NCBI RefSeq assembly: GCF_023008585.1
Contig: NZ_CP095390.1
Location: 868,001-932,000 of the forward strand
DNA length: 64,000 bases
Reading direction: 5' to 3'
Source: Natribaculum breve
GTDB taxonomy: Archaea > Halobacteriota > Halobacteria > Halobacteriales > Natrialbaceae
The position numbers and the translations under genes were made by a program. The stretch's first letter is position 1; each line of letters begins with the position of its first letter. Below the pieces are notes generated by a model, which made no database searches, had not been told where the DNA came from, and was given only the letters and a program-made list of their open reading frames with translations. Shown piece after piece: positions 7,738 through 16,274 of the stretch.

Positions 7738-8307
7738 ATGTCAGCACTATCGGTCTCGAATCCGAACGTCACCGTCGAAGAACGATCGGCCGACGAGCAC
7801 GCGAGGCGTACCCTCACGGTCGACTTCCTCTATCTCGACCGCGAGGTCTGCTCGCGCTGTCGGGGGACCGAGGCGGCACTCGAGGACGCACTCGAGCGCG
7901 TCGCGCCCCTTCTGGCCGACATCGGCGTCGACGTCGCCGTCCGAACGGTCCACGTCCAGAGCGCGGCGGACGCCCGGCGGGTCGGACTCGAGGTGTCGCC
8001 GACGATCCGCGTCGACGGGCGCGACCTGCAACCGGAATATCGCGAGAGCACCTGCGAGTCGTGTGGCGACCTCTGTGACTGCGAGGGCGGCGTCGACTGT
8101 CGGATGTGGACGTACGACGGCCGAGAGCACACGACGCCGCCGGTCGAACTGCTACTCGAGGGTCTCCTCCGTGCTGCCGTCGACTCCGGGCCGACCGCGC
8201 CGTCGAGGTCGGAGACGGACGATCGACTCCCGGAGAACCTCGAGCGGTTCTTCGCGGGGGCGTCGCCCGACTCGGCGGACGAAACCGACTGCGGGTGTGG
8301 GTGCTAG
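7738..8307 (+). CDS. DUF2703 thioredoxin-like Cys-rich protein
   Basis: A 189-residue protein. Residues 25-125 look like a thioredoxin-type domain in which the strand LTVDFLYLDREVCSRCRGTE carries a CxxC, followed by VSPTIRVDG. A second Cys cluster is CESCGDLCDCEGGVDC (about 104-121) and the C-terminus is DCGCGC. DUF2703 proteins often sit beside metal-responsive regulators. A role in metal or metalloid binding or thiol redox chemistry is plausible but not shown. The divergent HxlR gene is the probable regulator. The start is the ATG at 7738; an upstream Met at 7630 lies inside the intergenic region. Confidence 0.8.
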   Translation: MSALSVSNPNVTVEERSADEHARRTLTVDFLYLDREVCSRCRGTEAALEDALERVAPLLADIGVDVAVRTVHVQSAADARRVGLEVSPTIRVDGRDLQPEYRESTCESCGDLCDCEGGVDCRMWTYDGREHTTPPVELLLEGLLRAAVDSGPTAPSRSETDDRLPENLERFFAGASPDSADETDCGCGC

Positions 8308-8763
8308 CGAAGCCGGTTCCGGCCGTGGCACTCTACCACACACGTGGGAAACGATTATGTTATTTCGACCGAATGACGTGAACGACCGGTCGCGACACGA
8401 CGCGACCGCATCCGACACATGACCACGACCACGCTCGATCCGACCCCGTCTCCGTCGTTCGCACGCGCCGGGACGGGAGTCTCCAAACCGGACAATCGGT
8501 CCGGGAGTTCGATCGAGCGTGGACGGGTCTCGAGTCGGTATCCGTCGCCGACTCACGTCGGCACGTCCGTCCGCGCCGCATAGGTCCCTTCTCTCGGCCG
8601 GACGGACTCTCTCGCCGTTTCACGTTCCGTAGCCCGTGGACGGCTCTGTCGTTCGTCTCGGCGGGGAAGCGATCGTCCGGCGCGGGGGGTTCCCCCGTGG
8701 TGTGACTGGCCACCGACGCGCGGGTACGTCCCGCCCTCGAGTTCGACTCTCGGCGGGGGATTC
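8308..8763. other. 456-bp gap without a convincing gene
   Basis: Open frames here have no family features and arginine/serine-rich shadow composition. An AT-rich stretch (8351-8372) could be a promoter or the end of the DUF2703 transcript. A G5-TT-C5 hairpin near 8683-8695 and a CCCGCC/GGCGGG inverted repeat just before the next start may structure the leader of the 8764 gene. Confidence 0.4.
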
Positions 8764-9090
8764 ATGGCACAGCACGTACGAACCGTCGAGGCGACGCTCG
8801 CCGTGCGCGTTCCCGTGAACGCTGCAGGCAGCCTCACAGACGGCGCGACGCGCATCGTCGAACGAGTAGACGCGGTCGACCGGGTCGAGGAGCTGACCGT
8901 CTGCGGTCTGACGCCGGGTCTGAACGATACGGTCGTCGACCTCGAGGTTCGCCTCACGCTGGCTCGCGAGCGAGAGACGGCGACGGCCGCAGATCGAGCG
9001 CTCGCCGCCGGCGTCGGCGTCCGGGACGTCGCGGACGTGGAGGCGGTCGAGCCCGACTCCCCACCCGCGAGAGAACGCGCGACCGCGTGA
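8764..9090 (+). CDS. Small conserved-type haloarchaeal protein of unknown function
   Basis: A 108-residue acidic protein with alternating strands and helices: TVEATLAVRVPVN, a helix ATRIVERVDAVDRVEELTV, VVDLEVRLTLARERE and a C-terminal helix. Its composition is typical halophilic coding sequence. No catalytic motif is recognised; the beta-alpha-beta outline resembles ferredoxin-like ligand-binding or subunit-type folds (weak inference). The UspA gene starts 40 bases after its stop on the same strand, so the two may be co-transcribed. Confidence 0.6.
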   Translation: MAQHVRTVEATLAVRVPVNAAGSLTDGATRIVERVDAVDRVEELTVCGLTPGLNDTVVDLEVRLTLARERETATAADRALAAGVGVRDVADVEAVEPDSPPARERATA

Positions 9091-9130
9091 CCGTCTCGTT
9101 TCAAGACGGTGGCAGCCGTACCGGCCGACC

Positions 9131-9949
9131 ATGTACGAAGACGTTCTGGTCGCCACCGACGGCAGCGACGTCGCAACGACTGCAGCAGCCCAGGGCATCG
9201 CAATCGCGGACGCCGTCGGCGCGACCGTACACGTCGTCTCGGTCGTCGCCGCTCGAAGCGACACGGACAGGAGTCGCCACGAGGCGTTCGTCGAGTCGGT
9301 CGCGAACGACGCCGCCGACGCCGGCTGTTCCGTCGAAACGGCCGTCCGGGAGGGTCGACCGTCGCGGGAGATCCTCGCCCACGCCGACGAGGAAGCCGTC
9401 GATCTACTCGTGATGGGAACGCACGGTCGAACGGGCATCAGACAGACCCTGCTCGGTAGCGTCGCACTCGAGGTGATCCGCCAGGCGCGTCTGCCGGTGC
9501 TCACGGTCAGTGCGGACGCGAGCGACGTGCCCCGTGAGGTCGACGACGTGCTCGTCGCGACCGACGGCTGGTCGGGGTCGGTCGCGGCGACCGAACAGGC
9601 GCTCGCGCTCGCCGACGCGTTCGACGCCCGACTGCACGCCCTCTACGCGGTCGACGTGAGCCCCGAGCTGGACGACGTCCTCGAGTCGTTCGAAGAACAC
9701 GGCAAGCAGACGACGATGGACGTGGTCGATCGCGCCAGAGAGCGCGGGATCGAGGCCACGCGGACGGTCGAACGGGGCGAACCCCACGAGACGATCCTCG
9801 CCTACGCCGACGAGGAGGACGTCGACCTGCTCGTCTTGGGCACCGAGAGCAAGTCCACCATAGAGCGGCTGGTGATCGGCAGCGTCTCCCAGCGCGTCGT
9901 TCCGAACGCCACGACGCCCGTGTTGACGGTCCGGACGCTCGAGGAGTAG
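9131..9949 (+). CDS. Tandem-domain universal stress protein (UspA family)
   Basis: A 272-residue protein with two Usp domains (about 1-136 and 138-272). Each begins with the strand V(L)VATDGS/GW and ends with the nucleotide-binding loop: VMGTHGRTGIRQTLLGS in domain 1 and VLGTESKSTIERLVIGS in domain 2. The loop of domain 1 fits the ATP-binding G-2x-G-9x-GS pattern; domain 2 has Glu-Ser in place of the first glycine and may bind poorly. It is a cytoplasmic stress-associated protein of unknown precise role. The gene is convergent with the XPB gene, 38 bases away. Confidence 0.92.
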   Translation: MYEDVLVATDGSDVATTAAAQGIAIADAVGATVHVVSVVAARSDTDRSRHEAFVESVANDAADAGCSVETAVREGRPSREILAHADEEAVDLLVMGTHGRTGIRQTLLGSVALEVIRQARLPVLTVSADASDVPREVDDVLVATDGWSGSVAATEQALALADAFDARLHALYAVDVSPELDDVLESFEEHGKQTTMDVVDRARERGIEATRTVERGEPHETILAYADEEDVDLLVLGTESKSTIERLVIGSVSQRVVPNATTPVLTVRTLEE

Positions 9950-9987
9950 CCGGCTGCTGCCGTCGCGCGGTATCGAGACCGACGCCG

Positions 9988-11859
9988 CTACCGCTCGACG
10001 GTTCGTTCTCGAACGGTCATCCCCTTCCGGCCGAGGTGCTGGAGCTGTCGCCGCGCGAAGTCCTCCTCTCGCGTGCCACGCGTCGCCAGCACGTAGACCA
10101 GCGCGCCGCCGGTCGGGCGCATCGTCCGTCCCGCCCGCTGGGTCCCCTGCCGGCGCGACCCGCCGAGTCCCGAGGCGACGATCGCCAGATCGGCCGTCGG
10201 AAGATCGATCCCCTCGTCGCCGACGCGAGAGACGACGAGCAGGTCCCGCTCGTCGCGGCGGAACGCCTCGAGCAATCGCCGTCGTTCGTGGTGGGGCGTC
10301 TCGCCGCTCAGAAACGGCACGCCGAGCGCGTCGCTGAGTTCGCGTCCCTGCTCGAGGTAGTCGACGAAGATCAGCGCCTTCGACTGCGGGTGTGCAGAGA
10401 GAAGGTAGCGGACCTCGTCGACTTTCCCCCTGTTCGAGGCGGCGATCCGGTACTTCTCGCGGCCCTCTGCCGAGGCGTGGGCGTTTCGCTGCTCGTCGTC
10501 GCCCCAGGGGACGTAGCGGATCTCGAGTTCGGGTTCGGCGACGAAGCCGGCCTCGAACAGCGCCTCCCAGTCGGTGCCGATCGGCGGGCCGACGAGCGTG
10601 AAGATCTCGGCCTGGCGGTCGTCTTCCCTGATCGGCGACGCCGAGAGCCCGAGGCGGTGGCGCGACTGCAGGCGGGTGCTCCGCGAGTAGACGTCACTCG
10701 GGACGTGGTGGACCTCGTCGAAGACGAGCAGTCCCCACTCGCGGTCGTCGAACAGCGACCGGTGGCGGTCCATCCCGGCGATCTGGTAGGTCGCGATCGT
10801 CACGGGTCGGACCTGCTTGATGCCGCCGTGGTACTGGCCGACCTGGTCCGCCTCGAGCGACGTGAACTCGAGGAGACTCTCCTGCCACTGGCGGGCGAGG
10901 TCGCGGCTGGGTACCAGTACGAGCGTCTCGCCTTCGACGCGGGCCATCGCGCCCATCGCGGCGACCGTCTTGCCGCTTCCCGGCGGGCCGACGAAGACGC
11001 CCTCGCCGGCATCGTCGAATCGGTCGACCCACGTCTGCTGGTAGTCGCGCAGGCGCACGCGAAGGTCGATCGGGAGGTCGTCGCCGGACTCGAGGTCGCG
11101 CTCGTCCCGGACGGGGTAGCCCGCCTCGTAGAGGATTCGCTTGATCGCCGCCTCCGAGCCCTCGCGGACCCAGTCTTCGGTCTCCGAGATCGGGGCGTGG
11201 ACGTGTTCCTCGTCGAGTTTCTGGCGAGCGACGTTGCCCATCACTTCCGGGCTGCGGGCCTCGAGGACGGTGTAGCCGTCCGGGTGCGTCACGAGGCGGA
11301 ACTGACGGGCACGGTCGAACTGACTCTCGACCCACTCTTCCAGGGCGGCCGACCGCTGGCCGAGGGCCTGTCGCATCGTTCGCGCGAGCGCCTCGAACGT
11401 GTCGTGGGGGGCCTGCCAGACGTCCTCCGGTCTGACGACGTACCGGTAGCCGCTCTCCCCGTTCGTGTCCGCGAGGTGGGCGAACTGGGTGAGCTGGGCC
11501 CGGGTGAACTGACTCGGCCGATCGACGACGATCTCGCGTCGCTTGGGGAAGACGACGACGCGCTCGCGCTCGGTGAGGTCCTCGAGTTCGCTCGGATACC
11601 AGACGACGGGGTCGGTCGAGACGCTCATCCGCTCGACTTCGCCACGCTCGTACAGTTCCTCGAGGTGGTCGCTCGCCTCGTCGTGGGTCACGTCGAGAGC
11701 GCGGGCGACCGCACCGGCGGTGACGACGGGACGGCCCTCCCGCTGGCAGACGTCGTGGAACGACGACAGCGAGAGCGGCCCGTCCTCGTCTATCGACTCG
11801 GCGGGGTCGCGTGGCTCGTCGGAATCGTCACTCGAGTCAGAGTAGCGCTCGTCCGTCAC
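9988..11859 (-). CDS. XPB/Rad25-like SF2 DNA helicase
   Basis: A 623-residue superfamily 2 helicase. The acidic N-terminus (1-30) is followed by a wHTH-like region and a damage-recognition-like domain (about 30-265), then helicase domain 1 with Walker A GPPGSGKT (291-298) and DEVH (381-384), then domain 2 with LIFVDYLEQG, SRVGDEGIDLP and QRAGRTMRP (motif VI). Archaeal XPB unwinds DNA in repair or promoter remodelling and often works with the nuclease Bax1, which is not seen here. AT-rich text GTAACCGGTTTATCC lies about 25-40 bases upstream of the ATG and is a likely TATA region. Confidence 0.92.
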   Translation of the reverse strand: MTDERYSDSSDDSDEPRDPAESIDEDGPLSLSSFHDVCQREGRPVVTAGAVARALDVTHDEASDHLEELYERGEVERMSVSTDPVVWYPSELEDLTERERVVVFPKRREIVVDRPSQFTRAQLTQFAHLADTNGESGYRYVVRPEDVWQAPHDTFEALARTMRQALGQRSAALEEWVESQFDRARQFRLVTHPDGYTVLEARSPEVMGNVARQKLDEEHVHAPISETEDWVREGSEAAIKRILYEAGYPVRDERDLESGDDLPIDLRVRLRDYQQTWVDRFDDAGEGVFVGPPGSGKTVAAMGAMARVEGETLVLVPSRDLARQWQESLLEFTSLEADQVGQYHGGIKQVRPVTIATYQIAGMDRHRSLFDDREWGLLVFDEVHHVPSDVYSRSTRLQSRHRLGLSASPIREDDRQAEIFTLVGPPIGTDWEALFEAGFVAEPELEIRYVPWGDDEQRNAHASAEGREKYRIAASNRGKVDEVRYLLSAHPQSKALIFVDYLEQGRELSDALGVPFLSGETPHHERRRLLEAFRRDERDLLVVSRVGDEGIDLPTADLAIVASGLGGSRRQGTQRAGRTMRPTGGALVYVLATRGTREEDFARRQLQHLGRKGMTVRERTVER

Positions 11860-12209
11860 TGGATACAGGTATCGCCGTCGCGGATAAACCGGTTACGTTC
11901 GGTCTCCCGATCGTTCGAGGCGTCGGCGAGATCGAATGGTGGTGCGGTCGCGCAGCGGCGACCGGGCGCAACGTCGGTAGGTGGTGGCACGTATGCGCCA
12001 CCCTCGGCTATGATGTCGGTTAATATAACAATTTGGATGGTGGTCACGTCTCTCGCGGTCCGATCGGCGTCGGTTCCGTCAGCGACGCGAGAGATCTCAC
12101 GAGTATCCGTGACCGACGTCGGATTCGCTGGCGGCGACTCGAGTCACGGACGCCGGTCCCGGGCCGTCTGTCAGTATAATATATGCAGGTGGCCGACGTA
12201 CGATTCCGT
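11860..12209. other. 350-bp divergent intergenic region between XPB and a small gene
   Basis: It holds the XPB promoter (minus-strand GGTTTATCC around 11883-11891), an isolated AT-rich stretch TTAATATAACAAT (12020-12032) of unknown use and the TATA box of the 12210 gene. No gene is seen. Confidence 0.5.
12174..12182 (+). promoter_or_regulatory. TATA box of the 12210 gene
   Basis: TATAATATA lies about 28-36 bases before ATG 12210, the normal spacing for a haloarchaeal leaderless mRNA. It supports 12210 rather than the upstream ATG at 12183 as the start. Confidence 0.6.
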
Positions 12210-12386
12210 ATGTTCCGTGCGATCCTGCCGGAAGGTCAGATCCTCTGTGATCGGTACGAGAATACCGACGAGGGACTCGAACTCTACAACGCTGACGACG
12301 AGTTCATCGCCTTCGTCCCGTACAACAACCTCCACGCGCTGCTCAACGAGGACGTCTACGCCGAAGACGAACGCTCGATCATGTAG
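12210..12386 (+). CDS. Small conserved haloarchaeal protein
   Basis: A 58-residue acidic protein beginning MFRAILPEGQILCDRYE, with aromatic strands (GLELYNADDEFIAFVPYNN) and an acidic C-terminal helix. It looks like a small beta-sheet protein of a type often found in haloarchaea; function unknown. The ATG at 12210 is preferred because a TATA box lies 28 bases upstream; a start at 12183 would overlap that box. Its 3' end overlaps the convergent tfb gene by 8 bases. Confidence 0.7.
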   Translation: MFRAILPEGQILCDRYENTDEGLELYNADDEFIAFVPYNNLHALLNEDVYAEDERSIM

Positions 12387-13332
12387 CGGGCGAGCGGTCG
12401 ATCGCCTCGAGCTGCTCGCGGTAGCGGTTTCTGACGGTGACGACGGTCGTCTGTGCGGTCTCGGCGACCGCGCGCTGGGGGACCGTCTCCTCACAGAGGA
12501 GTCCTGCAGCGTAGATAGCAGCGGCGGCGTATCCAGTCGGTGACTTTCCGGAGTGGAGGCCCTGGCGAGTCGTCTCGTCGATGATCTCGACGGCGGTCGT
12601 CTCGACGTCTTTGCTCACGTCCAGTTCCGAACAGAACCGCGGGACGAACTGGCGCGGGTTGGTCGGCTCGAGGTTGATGTCGAGTTCGTCGGCGACGTAG
12701 CGATAGGTGCGGCCGATCTCGCGCTGGTCGACGCGAGCGACGGCGGTGACTTCTTCCAGGCTGCGTGGGATTCCCTCTTTCCTGCAGGCGGTGTAGAGTG
12801 CGCTCGTCGCGACGCCTTCGATCGATCGGCCGCGAATGAGATCCTGCTCGAGAGCCTGTCGGTAGATGACACTCGCGGTCTCTTTGACTGGCGTGGGAAC
12901 GCCGAGGGCGCTGGCCATTCGATCGATCTCCGAGAGCGCGTACTTCAGGTTTCGTTCGCCGGCGTTTTTGGTTCGAATTCGCTCCTGCCAGACCCGAAGA
13001 CGGTGAAGCTGGCCGTGTTTGTCGGCGGACATCGAGTGTCCGTTGGCGTCGCGGTTTCGCCAGTCGATCGTCGTCGTCAGTCCCCGGTCGTGCATCGACT
13101 GCGTGAGTGGTGCGCCGACGCGCGAGAGCTCTTTGTGTTCCTGGGCGTTGAACGCCCGCCACTCCGGTCCGTAGTCGATCGGGTCTTCGCTGAGGACGAG
13201 CCCACACTCCCGACAGACCCGTTCACCGCGGTCCGGGTCGTGGACGATCGTGTCGGTCTCGCAGTCGGGACACCGACCTGTCTCGGCCGCCTGTGATTCC
13301 TGTTCGACGTGATTGGTGATCGACTGCGTCAT
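12379..13332 (-). CDS. tfb: Transcription initiation factor IIB
   Basis: A 317-residue TFB. The N-terminal zinc ribbon has Cys ligands C21, C24, C40 and C43 (CPDCE, CRECG). The B-finger region is PEWRAFN. Two cyclin-like repeats follow, with GRSIEGVATSALYTACRKEGIPRSLEEV in the first and SPTGYAAAAIYAAGLL in the second. It recruits RNA polymerase to TBP-bound promoters. Haloarchaea carry several TFBs with different promoter sets, so this may be one of many. Its stop overlaps the convergent small gene at 12386. Confidence 0.96.
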   Translation of the reverse strand: MTQSITNHVEQESQAAETGRCPDCETDTIVHDPDRGERVCRECGLVLSEDPIDYGPEWRAFNAQEHKELSRVGAPLTQSMHDRGLTTTIDWRNRDANGHSMSADKHGQLHRLRVWQERIRTKNAGERNLKYALSEIDRMASALGVPTPVKETASVIYRQALEQDLIRGRSIEGVATSALYTACRKEGIPRSLEEVTAVARVDQREIGRTYRYVADELDINLEPTNPRQFVPRFCSELDVSKDVETTAVEIIDETTRQGLHSGKSPTGYAAAAIYAAGLLCEETVPQRAVAETAQTTVVTVRNRYREQLEAIDRSPAT

Positions 13333-14120
13333 CGGTGACTGCAGGGACCGCCGCCGTCACTGTAAGGTGTTCACATGGTTTCGAGGGAAAGAGGATCTTA
13401 CCGGATACGTGTTCGACCGCTTAAAGGAGAGTAGAGAGAGGCCGACACTGGCGTTTTCGGCCGCTGTCCCGTGGCGGACGACGACCGTGTCGGCACCGCG
13501 TCCCATCGCCTTCGGTGGGCGAAGCGGCCACGTCGGACCACCCCGACCCGGGATATTATATGTGAACGTAGGACATGAAACTGGCGTACCGTTACAGCAA
13601 CCCGTCGGAGTAAACACCGACATTCGGTGCGTAAACAGAGCTTAGCCGCACAAACTGTCGTTTGTCTTTATATTGAGTCCGTCGAACGTGACGTATCACT
13701 CAGCGTGGACGACGTCCAGCCGACGGACGTAGCGTCTGGCACCCCTCAAAACAGCACCCCAGCCAGTATGTATTCCCCCGCCGCGCCGTACGTCCCAGAT
13801 ACGCAGACGAAACCGGTCGGTATCGGTCCCGATACGCGTCACGGCGACTCGGCCGTAATCGACGCCGACCGACAGTCAGGCGAACTGTCCGATAACCACG
13901 GGGCTGGCGATGGAAGCCGACTCGTACCGGGTTCGCAGCCTATGCGAAACGTGACCGTGTTTAATAGTTTCTACGTTGCCCTACAAACTGGTGTGTCAAT
14001 CGTGACCGCGAGCTACCTTTCGCCGAAACAGCGGGCGCTGCCGATGCTACCTTGGGGAGAGCTATCGGATGGTGCCGGCAATCGAATGATAACGACCGTT
14101 TACGACGGGGTCTATCACTG
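13333..14120. other. 788-bp region upstream of a DUF7344 gene; possible hypothetical frame
   Basis: A plus-strand frame at 13627-14121 (164 codons, stop overlapping the next ATG as TGATG) has no family features, poor codon bias and two candidate promoters inside or before it: GGGATATTATATG (13551-13563) and CTTTATATTGA (13664-13674). It could be a non-conserved protein, but I read it mainly as a long regulatory region. An ATG 13574 mini-frame of 12 codons follows the first TATA at near-leaderless spacing. Nothing else is recognised. Confidence 0.35.
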
Positions 14121-14714
14121 ATGTCGTCGATCGATACGTCGCTCCCGGAAGAGATCACGTCCGTCACCGAGGACGAGGACGATCGACTCTCGAAAGACGT
14201 CATCTTCGAACTTCTGAAAAACCGGCGGCGACGAGAAGTCCTCACGTACTTGCTCGAGGCGGAGGACACGGTGACGCTGGGAGAGCTCGCCGAACAGATC
14301 GCCGCCTGGGAGAACGACACGGACGTCAACGCGTTGAGTTCCGATCAACGAAAGCGAGTGTACGTCGCCCTTTACCAGACGCACCTGCCCAAGATGGACG
14401 ACGCGGGCATCATCGAGTACGACCAGGACCGCGGGCTGATCAGCCTCTCGGACAACGCGGACCTGTTGATGATGTACCTCGATACGGACACGCACCAGAC
14501 GGACCGGTGGGATCGCTGGTACGCGCTCTTGAGCGTCGTCGGCGCGGCGGCCGTCACCGCGGCGTACCTCGAGGTGCCGCCGGTATCGCTCGTTCCCACG
14601 ATCGCCGTGGCCGCCGTCGTCGTGGTCTCGTTTCTCGGCCTGTCGATCGCACACGTTTTCGTGAATCACCGGCTTCAACAGACCGTCAACGGGAAACTTT
14701 CGCGCATTGAATAG
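14121..14714 (+). CDS. DUF7344 protein: cytosolic winged helix plus two membrane helices
   Basis: A 197-residue protein. Residues about 18-110 form a wHTH-like DUF7344 domain with IFELLKNRRRREVLTYLLE, AAWENDTDV, RKRVYVALYQTHLPKMDDAGIIEYD. The C-terminal part has two membrane helices (about 137-152 and 158-180). Such proteins are common only in haloarchaea and are presumed membrane-anchored DNA-binding regulators; target and signal are unknown. Two paralogues lie at 49428 and 53967. ATG 14121 is chosen because the domain starts soon after it; the upstream in-frame Met at 14052 adds a basic leader of poor quality. Confidence 0.82.
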   Translation: MSSIDTSLPEEITSVTEDEDDRLSKDVIFELLKNRRRREVLTYLLEAEDTVTLGELAEQIAAWENDTDVNALSSDQRKRVYVALYQTHLPKMDDAGIIEYDQDRGLISLSDNADLLMMYLDTDTHQTDRWDRWYALLSVVGAAAVTAAYLEVPPVSLVPTIAVAAVVVVSFLGLSIAHVFVNHRLQQTVNGKLSRIE

Positions 14715-14868
14715 CGTAGAGAAGGGTTTTTGTCGATCGATTCCCTAGAATCACGTGGCTCCCGACGACCGTCTCCAGTACCGGAGTAGTTCGCGTGCCA
14801 GCAACCTGCTCCCGGCGCGGGAGCCGTTTTTACCACGATCCGTCAGCCGTGGCGCTCGCAGTCGCCGC

Positions 14869-16026
14869 TCAGGGGTACTGAAGTTGCGTCGACCGCTCGC
14901 GACGCGTCTGCTCCAGTGACTCGTCGAGGACGTCCGCACAGAACGCCTCCAGGCGCTTTCCCTGCCTCTCCCAGGAGAACGATCGCGCCCGCTCGCGTGC
15001 CCGCTCGCCCATCGCCTCGCGACGAGCGGGCGCGTCGACGAGCCTCGAGAGCGCGTCGGTGAGCGCGTCGCAACCGCCGGGAGAGAGCAAAAGCCCCTCG
15101 TCTCCGTCCGTCACGTACGCCTCGATCGCCTCGAGATCGCTCGTCACGACGGGGGTGCCACAGGCCATCGCCTCGAGGTTGACCATCCCGAAGCTTTCCG
15201 TGTACGACGGGAGACAGAAGACGTCGGCGGCGGCGTAGTACCCCGGCAACTCGAGGTGGGGGACCTCGCCGTCGACCGTCACCGACCCGCCGACGTCGAG
15301 TTCTCGACACCGGTTCCGAATCGCGTCGGTGTCTCCCCGCCCGACGAGCCGTAACTCGGCTGGCTCGTCGAGTCTGCCGAACGCCTCGAGCAGGTCGTCG
15401 ATCCCCTTCCGTTCGACGAACCGGCCGACGTACAGGATCACGGGAACCTCACTCGAGAACGCGGGGGGAGCGTCCGGTCGGAACCGGTCCACGTCGACTC
15501 CCGGGTACACGACGTCGTCGACCTCGTAGCCGAACTCGTCGCTCACCTGGCGGGCGGTGTCGTGGGAGTTGGCGACGATCAGATCGGTCTGCGAGAAGCG
15601 TTCGCGCAACCGTGCGCCGAGTCCGACGCTCGCCAGGCTGTGAAACCCGTACACCGTCGGCACGTCGACGAGGTTCGACAGCAGCAGGTCGTCGAGGAAC
15701 TGAAACGTGAACACGACGTCGGTGTGTTCTTCGATGTGGTCGACGAGGCCGCTGTGACGCGACCAGACGGTCATCGCGATTTTCTCCAGGTCTTGCGTGT
15801 TCACCGGAAGAAACCTCGTGACGCCGTTCGGGATCCGCTCGCCGAACGACGGCGTTTCGACCACCTCCGCGTCCGATCGTCCCAGCAGTTCCGCCGTGTC
15901 GCCCGCCTGCGTGTACACGTACACGTCGTGGCGCTTCGCGAGTTCGGCGGCCACGTGCTGGGTGTAGACGGCGATCCCACCCGCGTGCCGCGTCCCCGCT
16001 GACTCGTGGTAGAACCCGATTCGCAT
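14869..16026 (-). CDS. Glycosyltransferase family 4 (GT-B)
   Basis: A 385-residue GT4 enzyme. The N-terminal acceptor domain (about 1-185) starts MRIGFYHES and has GGIAVYTQHVAAELAK. The C-terminal donor domain (about 190-360) has VPVILYVGRFVERKGIDDLLEAF and the E-x7-E signature in SYTESFGMVNLEAMACG. It transfers a sugar from a nucleotide-activated donor, probably in surface glycan or N-glycan assembly on the cytoplasmic face. There are no membrane helices. A TTTCGTTAT variant of the shared promoter motif lies 27 bases upstream. Confidence 0.9.
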   Translation of the reverse strand: MRIGFYHESAGTRHAGGIAVYTQHVAAELAKRHDVYVYTQAGDTAELLGRSDAEVVETPSFGERIPNGVTRFLPVNTQDLEKIAMTVWSRHSGLVDHIEEHTDVVFTFQFLDDLLLSNLVDVPTVYGFHSLASVGLGARLRERFSQTDLIVANSHDTARQVSDEFGYEVDDVVYPGVDVDRFRPDAPPAFSSEVPVILYVGRFVERKGIDDLLEAFGRLDEPAELRLVGRGDTDAIRNRCRELDVGGSVTVDGEVPHLELPGYYAAADVFCLPSYTESFGMVNLEAMACGTPVVTSDLEAIEAYVTDGDEGLLLSPGGCDALTDALSRLVDAPARREAMGERARERARSFSWERQGKRLEAFCADVLDESLEQTRRERSTQLQYP

Positions 16027-16052
16027 ACGGCGAGGTTCGCCTACCTATCGGT

Positions 16053-16060
16053 TTCGTTAT
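16053..16060 (-). promoter_or_regulatory. Promoter motif variant before the GT4 gene
   Basis: Minus-strand ATAACGAA, one mismatch from ATAACAAA, ends 27 bases before ATG 16026, at leaderless TATA spacing. Confidence 0.45.
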
Positions 16061-16274
16061 TTTTCTCTTAGCGATTCTCACCCTCGAGAAACTGACGTGA
16101 TCTCGCCGACGATTATTCATCCAACTTGCCTCGGCGAATTTAATTTCTGGTAACAGCTCTCACCCGCCGTTCGGTACGCTCCCTACCGGACGACGTTCGA
16201 CTGTGCACGAGAGATAGCGCGTGCGAACAGAATCGTACGGACGTGGTACCGACTCACTCGCCGGTCGAACGCGA

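Noticed and set aside
10036..12543. 835-codon plus-strand open frame opposite the XPB gene
   Set aside because: It is antisense to a clear helicase, rich in R/D/V shadow text, and has no domain. High GC content keeps antisense frames open.
13627..14121. 164-codon frame upstream of the first DUF7344 gene as a protein
   Set aside because: Poor codon bias, no recognisable domain and internal promoter-like sequences; kept only as a possibility in the region entry.
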